Source of the DNA: a virus | IMG/VR virus record: IMGVR_UViG_3300042343_000603 | Span: 1-27,612 of that record | DNA: 27,612 bases | Reading direction: 5' to 3' (one strand) | Shown: positions 12,298 to 22,900 of the stretch, one piece after another | How positions within the stretch are numbered: the first letter of the stretch is position 1 | How the letters are laid out: each line of letters begins with the position of its first letter | Made by a program: the position numbers and the translations under genes | Notes under the pieces: generated by a model | What the model saw: only the letters and a program-made list of their open reading frames with translations | What the model was told of the DNA's origin: nothing | Databases searched by the model: none

Positions 12298-12840
12298 TTA
12301 GATTAATTTTTTAAATTTCATTACTGTATATATAATAATAAACATTATAATAGCAGATAATAGTATATAAAATTTTGATTTTTCTTTAACGATTGTTATG
12401 TTTTTTTCTTTAATATCTATTTTTAAATTTCTGATACTATCTGTTTTTTCAGTATTTTCTTTCTTTAATATAGATTCTAATTTAACGTCTCTAATGTAAT
12501 TATTTTTAGTAAGTGTTTGAACAATACTTTTAGTAGGAGGGCATTTTACATAAACTTTGTCATTTTTAACAGAAATGCTAGTTCCTGATGCTAAAACAGT
12601 ATCTTTTGTAGTAATAGATATAGTATCTGTAATGTAATTATTTTGGATTAATGTATCTATTTTTACTACATCAACAATTACTGTATCATTGATACAATAT
12701 CCACGTTTTACTACTTCTTTAGCAACTTTTTCAAATTTTTGATTGTTATTTAATACAATTTTTACAGGATTACAAGAAGTAATTAATAAAAATAATAAAA
12801 ATAAAACTAATATATGTAAAGATTTAATTAATGTTTTCAT
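12298..12840 (-). CDS. u-spanin-like lipoprotein with C-terminal membrane anchor
   Basis: This 180-residue protein has a lipoprotein signal peptide (MKTLIKSLHILVLFLLFLLITSC) with lipobox I-T-S-C and lipidation at Cys23. A beta-rich periplasmic region follows (VIVDVVKIDTLIQNN, DTISITTKDTV, TSISVKNDKVYVKC), then a charged helical part (about 115-153), and a C-terminal membrane span (about 156-173, FYILLSAIIMFIIIYTVM) with a basic cytoplasmic end. An outer-membrane lipid anchor plus a C-terminal inner-membrane anchor is the unimolecular spanin plan known from phage T1 gp11, which fuses the two membranes at the last step of lysis. Gene position in the lysis cassette supports it. A different envelope lipoprotein is possible. 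Confidence 0.66.
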   Translation of the reverse strand: MKTLIKSLHILVLFLLFLLITSCNPVKIVLNNNQKFEKVAKEVVKRGYCINDTVIVDVVKIDTLIQNNYITDTISITTKDTVLASGTSISVKNDKVYVKCPPTKSIVQTLTKNNYIRDVKLESILKKENTEKTDSIRNLKIDIKEKNITIVKEKSKFYILLSAIIMFIIIYTVMKFKKLI

Positions 12841-12885
12841 TAGATTTTAATTTTTTTATAGTTTCTTGAGTTATTTTATTTATTA

Positions 12886-14127
12886 TTATCTACTTACTTC
12901 TTCCCAGTCCATTGATGCAAATCCAGTTTCATTATTTGTTCCTGCTGCTAAAATTACTGTAAACTCATAAGGAGTTCCTGTTAATCCATCTCTTTCTAAT
13001 TGATTACTAAACAGTGCTGCTCTTAATATATCAACAGATACACTTGTATTTGCTGTAGCTGTAAAATAACCTGATGCTAAAATTCTACCTCCTGCAAAAG
13101 ATGTTCCTGTTATATTATATTCTACAGAAGAATTTGTTCCTGCACTTACCCAAGAACCACCTGTTGTTGTTCCTGCTACTACCACTTGCCAATTATAATT
13201 AGCTGCGGTATTACCTATTGCAGAAATAGCAGTAGCTAAAACTATAGCATCTAATCTTGTAGATTTAAGTCTTATAGAAACTATAGGATAATATGTACCT
13301 GCTGTTGTTAAAGTTTTAGGAGAAGTTATTGGTGTACCTACAGCTTGTTGTGAACCACGAAGTTCATACCCTCCTTCAGATAATACAGTAGAACATATTT
13401 GTTTTAATGTACTTGCTCCACTTGTAGCACCTGTATTTGTTATTTCATATCTTAATGGTAGAGAAGCAGTAGTAATATATGTAGATGTAATTATATTTGC
13501 ATGATGAAATTTATGACAAACATAATAATTACCATTTATAACAAAACCCATCCTAACTGTTCCTACTCCTAACCACTCAAGATCCATAAATAAAATCTGA
13601 GCTTTTGTTAAATCAATTGTTATTCCACTAGGACCTGCCCCATTCATAGGATCAACATTCCAATTTAATTGATTAACAGGTGTATTTACTAATGCACCTG
13701 AAACTGAAGTTCTTTCAACAAAACTAAATGTGCTATTACTTTGTTCTAAATAATAACCATTAGCTGCTCCATAATATCCAATTCTTTGTCTAAGATTTGT
13801 TTTAGCAGGACTCATTACAAAAGTACTAAGTACTAACAAACTTTTACCAGGTTGATATGAAAATACTTTATTGGTTTCTCTAATAACTTGAGAACCTGAT
13901 GCTGATGTTACAGCAAGATCAACTAATCCTTGAGCAGAATTAAATGTTGCTGTTCCACTTGTAGCAGTAGATGTAGCCCATAATCCATTATCTGCAAATC
14001 TATGACTTGAATCAAATAATGTAAATGGTGTACTAACTCTTAATCTACCAAATGCATCTATATTGGGAGAATTACTATATGAAATAGCACTATTACTATT
14101 TTGACCTGATTGAGATATTAATGCCAT
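12886..14127 (-). CDS. Structural (tail or fibre-like) protein
   Basis: This 413-residue, Ser/Thr/Gly/Ala-rich, beta-strand-rich protein has few charged residues and no signal peptide or membrane span. The N-terminal block SPNIDAFGRLRVSTPFTLFDSSHRFADNG resembles a motif I associate with phage tail-region structural proteins; the C-terminus (ETGFASMDWEEVSR) reads like a domain edge. It sits among other low-complexity, beta-rich genes under the promoter at 16931-16962, consistent with a virion appendage component. The exact role (fibre, baseplate decoration, adhesin) is not visible. Confidence 0.72.
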   Translation of the reverse strand: MALISQSGQNSNSAISYSNSPNIDAFGRLRVSTPFTLFDSSHRFADNGLWATSTATSGTATFNSAQGLVDLAVTSASGSQVIRETNKVFSYQPGKSLLVLSTFVMSPAKTNLRQRIGYYGAANGYYLEQSNSTFSFVERTSVSGALVNTPVNQLNWNVDPMNGAGPSGITIDLTKAQILFMDLEWLGVGTVRMGFVINGNYYVCHKFHHANIITSTYITTASLPLRYEITNTGATSGASTLKQICSTVLSEGGYELRGSQQAVGTPITSPKTLTTAGTYYPIVSIRLKSTRLDAIVLATAISAIGNTAANYNWQVVVAGTTTGGSWVSAGTNSSVEYNITGTSFAGGRILASGYFTATANTSVSVDILRAALFSNQLERDGLTGTPYEFTVILAAGTNNETGFASMDWEEVSR

Positions 14128-14136
14128 ATTTAATTA

Positions 14137-14472
14137 TTATAAAACCTCCCAGTTAATTGCACTTAATCCAAAATCTTTATATTGTTCTAATACTGAAAGT
14201 GTACCTGTTAATAATTGTAAATTTCTTGCTTCAATTAATGTAAATTCACTAGGTATATTTACTTGACCTATTTGGTTTGCTAATTGATTGTCTACAATAA
14301 ATGAAAATGCTTTAATATAATCACTTGAATTGTCTTCTACATATTTACCAGTAATAGTTATAGCTAATGCATTTCTTGTTTCCTCTTCTATTTCTAAACG
14401 AATAAAATCTTGTCTTAATGTAACTGGATTAACAAGAACTTTTACTTTTGATTTTAATGATAGTATTGCCAT
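14137..14472 (-). CDS. Small structural-region protein, unknown function
   Basis: This 111-residue protein has alternating beta-strand and short helical segments (FIRLEIEEETRNALAITITGKYV, then NIPSEFTLIEARNLQLLTG) and no signal peptide or membrane span. It lies between two fibre-like genes (16 bases after one, 9 before the next) in the same transcript, so it is probably an appendage accessory or chaperone-like component. I recognise no family. Confidence 0.65.
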   Translation of the reverse strand: MAILSLKSKVKVLVNPVTLRQDFIRLEIEEETRNALAITITGKYVEDNSSDYIKAFSFIVDNQLANQIGQVNIPSEFTLIEARNLQLLTGTLSVLEQYKDFGLSAINWEVL

Positions 14473-14488
14473 TTTTTATTATTTATTT

Positions 14489-15568
14489 TTATATTATAAA
14501 TACCCAACCAGTAGATTTTCTTATATATAATCCTTCTGTTGCATCTGTTTGATAAACTATTAATCCTGTTGCAGGAGTTGCTATTGCTAGACGTTGAGCA
14601 CTTGTCATTCTAGGTGGTAAAAAACCTTTAGTAGTAGAAACAACTTCAAATACAGCAGAAGTTGTAATTGCAGTACTTACACCTGTATCACAAGCTTTTG
14701 CACCAGAAGCATTAGCTTGAATACCTCCAACAAGTGCAGTCGAACTTAATACTACTCCTACAGCACCAGCAGCACTTATAAAAGCATTTTGTGAACTAAT
14801 TAATTGATTACTTGAAAATGTCCAGTTATTACTACTTGTTAATCCAATTCTAGTTGCACCAAGTCTATTTACACTAAAAGCAGATACATTATCTACTTTT
14901 AAATTCATTAAGTTTGTAGCGGTACTACTAGCAGTATTAGTAACAGATAAACTTATAATATCAGGAGCCCCTGTTGTATTTAATGTTTGTGATAAATTTA
15001 AAGCAGAAGTAGTTGATGATCCTGTTAAAGTAGGAGCTGATTGTATTAAAAAAGCATCTGTTTTTAAAGTATTTGGTGCATTTCTATATAAATTAGCACT
15101 ATCTGAACCAAATTGAATACCCTCATTAGCAGTTGTACCATTATCAGGAAAACACAATAAAGCTGTTCCTGATGCCACACCTACTCCCATTGTTGCACCC
15201 ATAGTAATCCTACCTGTAAAATTATTAACAGGAACAGCCCATCCTGCTAAAGTTGTTGAAACATCAGGGAAGTTAAAATTTCTATTTGCTGTAATACTTT
15301 GCGTACCAAAAATTGCTAAAAAGCCTGTACCAACTCTCAAATTCATTCTACCTAGTACGTCAAAATGAAGAGAAGTTTTATTAGCTGCACCCACTGATGG
15401 ACTACTCCATGAATATTCAGTTGTGCCAGTAATACCTAACGTTGTAGTAGATAAGGATATTGTAGAAGCTGCACCTGTGTAATCAAAAACATTTTGCAAA
15501 GATGTTGTTAAAGGTAATAGAGTTCTTAATCCTGGAAATTGACTATTTAGTAATCCTGTATTTATCAT
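14489..15568 (-). CDS. Tail-fibre-like protein
   Basis: This 359-residue protein is very rich in Ser, Thr, Ala, Asn and Gly, with short beta repeats (TTLGITGTTEYSW, NRNFNFPDVSTTLAGW, LNLSQTLNTTGAPDIISL). The C-terminal 45 residues (KGFLPPRMTSAQRLAI, then GLIVYQTDATEGLYI) match a tail-end motif I associate with fibre and adhesin proteins of Bacteroidota phages. No signal peptide or membrane span is present. It follows the 426-residue gene by one base and is probably a receptor-binding or shaft protein; the match is from memory. Confidence 0.75.
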   Translation of the reverse strand: MINTGLLNSQFPGLRTLLPLTTSLQNVFDYTGAASTISLSTTTLGITGTTEYSWSSPSVGAANKTSLHFDVLGRMNLRVGTGFLAIFGTQSITANRNFNFPDVSTTLAGWAVPVNNFTGRITMGATMGVGVASGTALLCFPDNGTTANEGIQFGSDSANLYRNAPNTLKTDAFLIQSAPTLTGSSTTSALNLSQTLNTTGAPDIISLSVTNTASSTATNLMNLKVDNVSAFSVNRLGATRIGLTSSNNWTFSSNQLISSQNAFISAAGAVGVVLSSTALVGGIQANASGAKACDTGVSTAITTSAVFEVVSTTKGFLPPRMTSAQRLAIATPATGLIVYQTDATEGLYIRKSTGWVFII

Positions 15569-15569
15569 A

Positions 15570-16850
15570 TTATGGTTTTATTAGTGTAACGTACGCTGAA
15601 CCACCTGACACATCTACTCTTATTTGAGTAGATAACAAAGTAGTTGCAGGAAAAGTTATAGATGTTCCATTTGGAATTGTAATAGGTGTACCAGAATTTA
15701 GTGTTACTTGCACAGTTCCAGCAATAGCACTTATTGAAAATATGTGAATTGTATTTGGTGCGTATGTTACACTAGTTGTAATTAACGCATGTTCTACAGT
15801 ATTATAAGTATTTTCTTTTTGTGAAATTAATAAAATAGGATCGATTGGAGGATTTAAAGTATGTACATTATCTGACAATGTTAATCCAGTACCAATAGAT
15901 ATTACATTTTTACATCTATCAGTATATACACACGCTCCTGTTATTTTATTTTTCCATGAAAGAACTGAAGTGCCTGTTGGAAGCTGGTAGTTAAGAACAT
16001 CACTAGTTGTATTACCATAGGCATTATACGCATTTTTAGAATTTGATAGTGTTCTTTCTACAGCGATTGGAACAGGTCCACCTGCACCATACTGATATTG
16101 TCTTTCATATATAAGTTGAGCACCTTTATATGTATCGTATATTACATATACTGAAAAGTTTTTTGGCTTATATATTATAGTTTGTGAAACAGTTAGAAAT
16201 GATATACTTGTATCATAAATAGTTTTTACGCCATCATCTATAACAGTAACAGTTTTTACTCTATCATTTATAGTGAAAGGATAAGAATCCGTTATAACAG
16301 GATTACATGTAAAATCTTCTCCGTCACCAGCACCATTTACCGAAAAAGACGCATTTGTTTCAAGAGTAAGTTGTGATATCAAATGAGATTCTTGTAAAAA
16401 TTCTAGATCTGGACACAAACCTTTTGTAAAGGAAGAAGGTGTTGCTAAAACAGTACCTGCTAAATTTGTATAATATAACTGTCCTGTTGGTACACCGTTT
16501 CTTTTTACAACCCATTGTGTTGCTTGAGCACCATTGATACATATATCAAGAGGATCTGATTCTAAAACTTCAGATAAACAAGAGATTGGTGGATTTCCTG
16601 TATAAGGAGTTCCATCTGCATTATAATAACTTAATGACCAATCTGTTCCATTAAAATAAAAAGTTCCAATAACGATGTCTCCAGGAGCATCTGGACTACA
16701 ACGTAATATTGGAGCGTATTCTTTATTATTTAATATAGACTCTTTTAAACAACAAATATTTGTGTTTAGTTGTCTTAAATTTTTATTTAGTTCGTTATTT
16801 ACAGTTTCTTTACTGTTGGTGTTATATGCACCAGTTCCATTTAATATCAT
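15570..16850 (-). CDS. Structural protein, first gene of the fibre-lysis transcript
   Basis: This 426-residue protein has a helical N-terminal stretch (residues 1-45, KETVNNELNKNLRQLNTNICCLKESILNN, possibly oligomerisation) and then beta-rich segments with several cysteines (CSPDAPGDIVIGTFYFNGTDWSL, SCLSEVLESDPLDICINGAQ, ACVYTDRCKN). A C-terminal Ile/Thr/Val-rich beta domain ends GGSAYVTLIKP. It is the first gene after the promoter at 16931-16962, with a leader of about 75 bases containing a terminator-like hairpin. Probably a tail or fibre component; no specific family recognised. Confidence 0.72.
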   Translation of the reverse strand: MILNGTGAYNTNSKETVNNELNKNLRQLNTNICCLKESILNNKEYAPILRCSPDAPGDIVIGTFYFNGTDWSLSYYNADGTPYTGNPPISCLSEVLESDPLDICINGAQATQWVVKRNGVPTGQLYYTNLAGTVLATPSSFTKGLCPDLEFLQESHLISQLTLETNASFSVNGAGDGEDFTCNPVITDSYPFTINDRVKTVTVIDDGVKTIYDTSISFLTVSQTIIYKPKNFSVYVIYDTYKGAQLIYERQYQYGAGGPVPIAVERTLSNSKNAYNAYGNTTSDVLNYQLPTGTSVLSWKNKITGACVYTDRCKNVISIGTGLTLSDNVHTLNPPIDPILLISQKENTYNTVEHALITTSVTYAPNTIHIFSISAIAGTVQVTLNSGTPITIPNGTSITFPATTLLSTQIRVDVSGGSAYVTLIKP

Positions 16851-16890
16851 AATTTTTCAGAATTTTAGTTCTCACCGATAAGGTCAATAG

Positions 16891-16913
16891 AAAATAGGGT
16901 GATAAACACCCTA
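16891..16913 (-). promoter_or_regulatory. Terminator-like hairpin in the leader of the fibre-lysis transcript
   Basis: On the - strand TAGGGTG (16913-16907) pairs perfectly with CACCCTA (16901-16895), loop 5 bases, followed by TTTTCT. It lies between the promoter at 16931-16962 and the first gene (start 16850), so it would form early in that transcript. It may terminate the giant-gene transcript, or act as a 5' stabilising hairpin or attenuator for the fibre-lysis operon. Confidence 0.6.
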
Positions 16914-16930
16914 AATCTATTAAATTTTCA

Positions 16931-16962
16931 CAAAGGTACAATAATAATATTTAATTACCAAA
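16931..16962 (-). promoter_or_regulatory. Bacteroidota-type promoter for the fibre-lysis operon
   Basis: On the - strand TTTG (16962-16959) and TACCTTTG (16938-16931) are separated by exactly 20 bases, the Bacteroidota sigma consensus. It begins 18 bases after the stop end of the giant gene (16980) and lies about 80 bases before the start at 16850; the start of transcription would be near 16924. It probably drives 16850 down to 8570. Confidence 0.8.
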
Positions 16963-16979
16963 TACGTAATAATTTTTTA

Positions 16980-19900
16980 TTATTTCGCTCCTTTCTTCAA
17001 ACCTGTACCAACTAGTGATTGATATTGAAGATATCCATCAACATATTCTTCAGGATCTGAGAACGCTTCTAGATGTCTATACACAGGAACAATTTTTTCA
17101 AATTTTGCACTTATTGTTTCTGAATCTTTACCATCAACAACTGCACCTATAAATTCACCAATTTTTTTAAATGTAAACTGAACTGCTACAGGATTATTAC
17201 TAATTTTTTTAAACTCCTGATATAATTCAGATTGGTTTGTAAAAGGATTATATACACCTAAAGGATTTGATACAGCTATATCTGTATATAGACCATTAGC
17301 TGCTGCAATTAACCATTTTTTTGCAGCTGAATCATCATCATCATCGCCGTCTTCTCCACCTGCAAGTAAAAGAGTTAATATCATCATTCCAATAACACCT
17401 ACAAAGGTTTCAAATGTTGCTCTTTTAAAAGAATACTCTTCTTCAGAAGTCCAACCTTTACTTTGTTTATCTTTTGAAAATATATCGTAAGCAGTTATGT
17501 TTACTCCATATTCTATCACATCTTCTAATATTTTTTTAAAGAACGTTCTATGGAAACCTTCTACGACAACTCCTTTAGAGTAATCTACTTTTTGTTTACC
17601 AAAACGTGCTTTAAGTACTGGATACATGTGTTTTCTAAATGTCATTAATAATCCACCGTACCACTCTCTTTGAATAGCTGTTTTATGTAAGTCAGAATAG
17701 TTACCATGATTTGAACGATTCATCTCATGTAAGTTTCTGATAAACTTAGTTTCATCAAATGATGAAGGGTCGATATTTTCTTTAGTAACTACCCCATTTT
17801 TATCTAAGGTTAAAGCATCCCATAAATTAGTAGCAGTTCCGTCTTTTAATTTTACAGATGTATTTAACATCAGTGCTAATGTTGCAGTTCCTTGAATTTG
17901 ATGCTCAGCTACATGTTGTAAAAAGAAAAGTGAATCTGTACTAAATAATCTTGAGATAGCTGCTTTATCTGATGTCAATCTGTTATAACGATCTCTGAAC
18001 TCACCTTGAATAGCTTGGTAATCAAATAAAACTTGATTAAGTTTACTCTTAGTGTTATTTGCTAAGTCCATTGCATTTTGTGGAACGTTCTTAGTATATA
18101 TTACAGCTGCTTCAGCATATTGCATTTTAGAGTAATATTTATTACCGTTACCTTCTGACAAGTTAACAAAGTTACCTATAGTTAAGTTTCGACTAGTTGA
18201 CATTAGATTACCTGCCAATGAAACAACAGATGTAAGGAAAGTAAATTTCTTTGCTATGTTATTTAAGTTTATATTTAAATTAGCATACTCGTCTGTTTTC
18301 CATCTATTATCGTCATCCATATAGAAGGTGGTAGCTTTATAAATCTCTTCTGGAGTTTTTTTATCAGCTATCATTTTTTTAAGCAATGTTAAATTCTCTT
18401 CATACTTACGAGATTTCCATAAAGTTATATCAACTTGTTTTTGTTTTTCTCCGTAGAATACTCTATCTATAAAATAGTTAAGTTGCTTATTTAAACGATT
18501 TTCATGTTGGTCTTTAGATTTAGGTTTACCTAACATTGAATGCCAAATAACAGAACCATTAGCATCAAGTTCTGGAACTTTTCTTCCATCTATATTTTTA
18601 GTACCATTTGTAAGTAAACGTAAATTTTCAACATTTGCTTGAAGACCTCTTAATGAACTATATCTCAATGCATCCTCTGTAAAACCTGTTATGGTGTGAG
18701 TTAAGTCAAAGTCTATAAGATCGTCTTTTAGCATTCTAAGATATGATGTTTTAATAGATTTATACGTACTTCCATCAGGATTTTCCTGTTGTTGCATCAT
18801 ATCTCTATCTTGACCAACTAGATATGTAAATCCAGTTTTAAGCATTCCTTTTGTTTTACTCCAAGCTGGTGTATTTTTATCTTGTACTTTATTAAAAACA
18901 CTTCTTAGTTTTTGGATTCTGCTTTTATTCTTTTCAATAAATTCATCCTTTAAAACTCCTTGTTGAATAATACCATATTTAAGTTTAGCTTCTCCGAATA
19001 AATTATTAGATGATTCATAATTTGTATATAAAAATCTATACATTTCATCTTTCATCAAGTTTTCAAATTTTTTATTTTTGAATCTTTCTTTATTGTTTAT
19101 TTCCCAATCTTTAATTTTATCAGTTCTTTCAACAGCTAACTCTTGATATTCAGCCCATTCGGCATTAGTAGCTCCCATTGGAGGAGGTACAGGCTTAGCT
19201 AATTTTTCTACGAAATCTTTACGAGCTATCTCGTATTCATCCATATTATATTCTGTATTGAATGCCCAACGCTCAACTAATTTAAATATAGGTTCATTTG
19301 TTTTTTCATCTATAATAATTTTACCATATTCATCTTTTTCTACCTCATATACTTTAGCTTTTCTTAAAAAATTATTTTTAATATATTCAGCTCTAGCTTT
19401 ACTTGTAGTAATACCTTTAGCCTTAAAGTAGTTTTCTCTCATACTTTTTGTAGTAGAAACTAGATGTCCTAAAGCATTTGTATTTTTATTGATTACATCT
19501 GATAAAAGAATAGCTACAGTTGCATTGATAGGATCGTCAGTATTAACTAATGTTCCAAATAAGAAGTCTATTTTATTATTATCTTTACTCGCATTTCTTA
19601 AAAGTTTTGCAAAGCTATCTTTATCTACATATTTACTAGCTCTAAGTGTATCTGATACATTTTTAAGAGCCTCTATTTGTAGTTTATCGAAATATGGAAA
19701 TAACCATTCAACAGCTAATTTTCTCATATCTTGTTCTAGTTCTTTATGTCTAGTAACAGACTCAGCGATAGCTTGTGAATAAGGCATGTACTCTGTAGAG
19801 TACTCAAAGTGTTCAGCGTATTGTTTTAAAAGACTATTAGTAAAGCTTTCATATGTAGCATAATAGTTTCTAAGCATAGAAATATCCCAGTTCAATTCTT

Positions 19901-22900
19901 CAATTTCAGAAGGTGATAATTCTACTTTTAAATTATCTATAGTTGTTCTATTTATACCTTGTACTTTTTTTCTAAATGCTTCCTGTTCATCATTAAACTT
20001 AGTTTTTTCAAATGTGCTTTTCTTTTTATAATCACCAACCATATATTTTCCAATATCCATTGGAACCCATCCGTCTTCAATAAGTTGTTGTTTATTAATT
20101 TCTACAACACCTTTATTTAAACGAATACCATATCTGTTATCATCTTTAAATTCTATTTTAACTCCTGCTTTTGTTAAATTAACAACAAGTGAATTTATAT
20201 AGTTATTGATGTCACCATAATTAATTCTAGTTCTGATATTTTGCATCATTCCTTCAGCTTTTTGTAAAGCTGTGAAACCTACTCTTAATATGTTTACAGT
20301 TGTTTCAACAGAATTTTCTTCGTTTAAATCAGCAGTTAAAGTTTTTAAGTCTGTTAAGTTAGAAACCACACGTTCTTTTACTTCTGGAGTCATTTTAGTT
20401 ACTCTTAATCTTTTCTCAATAGTATGTTCAAGATTTTTAAGTTTACTTCTAAATGAATTTGTAAATACTTCAAGTTCTGTTTTATTTTTTATAGAGTATA
20501 AATCGGACATTTCTTCAAAGCTTTCTTTGTGTGCGTCCATGTTTAATTTATAACCTTGAGCATTAGTTAACCATGCTCCTAATTCATCTAAAGTTGTATT
20601 TAAAGATAAAGCCGATAATACGATTTTAGAATCTATCTCTCTAGTTTTATCATTGTAATAATTTTCAACTTTATCTAAAGTACCTTTAAATTTAGAATAT
20701 GAAGGATATGATTTAAAGTCTAATGATAATTTTTTATTGTTGTTGTCTTGTTTTTGTAATGCCTCATCAACAGCTTTAACTAATTCAATGTTTCCACCTA
20801 CAGCAACTGCTTTATCGTATGCCATAGAAAGAATTTTACTTTCATTAGTTTTAATAAAGTCGTTTCTTTCTTTTTTTATTTCATCGAATGTTATTTCGTT
20901 TTCTTTTAAATACTCTTCGGTAATACCATCTTTAATATTTTTAGACTTTAAAAATAACACATCGCCAACTTCATTAAACCATTTTTTATATTTACCATCT
21001 TCTTTAGTAAATACAGCTTTGTCAATAAACAAACTAACTCCTTCTCCGTTGACATTAAAACTATATGTAGCATTTTCTGAAACAGAAGGGTTTTTATTTT
21101 CTAAATCGGCTTTGATATCTTCTACTAATCCTTTTAATTGTTCTACTGTTATTTGTGGAACTCTTTCTCTAGTCTTAATAACAAAGTCATTAAATTTAAG
21201 TTCAGAACCAAGTTTACCTATTGTTGCAACAACCCATTCTATACCAGATTCATCTAAAATTTTTAAACTTCCTTTTATAGGATTATATTCTATTCCTGCA
21301 ATTTTATCAAATGTTCTAGCATTTTTTCTTTCAGTTGTTTTTTTAAATGATGATATAAAAGAATCTATCGCATTTATAAGTAGATTCCACATATCTTTAA
21401 AAAACGTTGAGTATTTATTTGCAATCTCATCCATTTTTTCTGGTATAACTAACCCAGTTTCAGGATTAATTACCTCATTAACTTTATCTGTAAGGATTCT
21501 TACTAAAACCTCATCATCACGTTGTTCTTTGGTTAAAGATGAATACTCAGGTGCTTTAGAAATTTCTGATATAACCTCTTTATAAAAAGATTTATAATCA
21601 CTTTTCATTTCTTTTATTACATTATCATAAAGTTCTTTATTAGAAGATTTTAATGCAAAAATAAAAGGATGTAAATATTCATGAACAGCTGTAGATACAT
21701 CTGCGTTAGAGAAATTAATCTCTACAACACCTTTATGAAAACGTCCTTTCCAATTTTGGTCAGGGAAGTCTACAATTTTATATTTTATTGTAGGGAACAT
21801 ATCTTGAAGTCTATTCAAAATATTTTTTAAAGCAACTTCTTTTGATGAAACTTCTTTACTTATAGGTTGAATATTTGCTTCATTTATTTTAACAGGAGTT
21901 ACCTCTGAACTATTTACAAATTCATAGTTAGGCTTTCTAGATTGTAATTTATCTAATTCAGCTTGTGCTTCTTCTTCTGTATCAAAAGGTTCTTCAGTAA
22001 CAGGATCTTCATCTTTATCAACAATGTACCAACCAATGTGTTGACTTTCTATTATAGAATACTCATCTGCTTTATTAATAGATTTTAATATAAGTGCTCC
22101 ATTCGGTTTAACAGAAGAAACAATATAATTTTTACCTTTGAATGAAACAATATCTTTAGCCTTTGGTACATATTCACTTGTCGGTGTATCAGCAGAAAGA
22201 GTGCTTGTTTTAAAAGTTGGTTGTATAAAATCAGACATATCAGAAACAGGATAAGTTGATAACTTTTTAGAATCTGTTCCTTTTTCATTTGTTGCCGAGA
22301 AGTTAATAGGACTTGCTATAACATAATAAGAATCACCTATTTTAGTAAAGCTTTTGATTTTATGAGGAGTACCATTTATGTTTACAGCAGTACCTACTTT
22401 ATATCCGTATATTTCAACAATAGGTTTTACTTCTTCTTCTTTAAACTCCTCTACACTAACTGGTTCCTCCACAAAAGATTGTTCCTTTATAGATGAATCT
22501 GTTTTTAAATAATCTATAATATCTTGCTTGTTCCAAAACAATTTATTTTCAGCATAAGGTTTGAAATGAGCTTCGTCTAAAGCTAATGCCCATCTATTGG
22601 TAAATCCTTTATCAAATGCTCCATATAATATAAAGTTACCATTTACTACTATTTTAATAGTAGAATCCATGCTATTTTTTAAAGTACTTATTTTTACTGT
22701 ATTATCTACTAGTACTTCTTCTTTTAAATCTTCTACTGTAATTTCTGGTGTAGTAGCAGGTTGTAAAACATCTTTTGAGAAAAATTCTTTAATAGATGCC
22801 TCATCTGGAAATATATCATTTTCAGCATAAGGTACTGACATCGCTTCGTCTGCAAATAATCTCCATGTAAAAGTAGTATCTTCATCAAATTGTGCAAAAT

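Noticed and set aside
20737-21585. Long open frame of 282 codons on the opposite strand within the giant gene
   Set aside because: Its Ser/Leu/Phe-rich product is the mirror of Lys/Glu-rich coding sequence, and the giant gene's frame is clearly the coding one.
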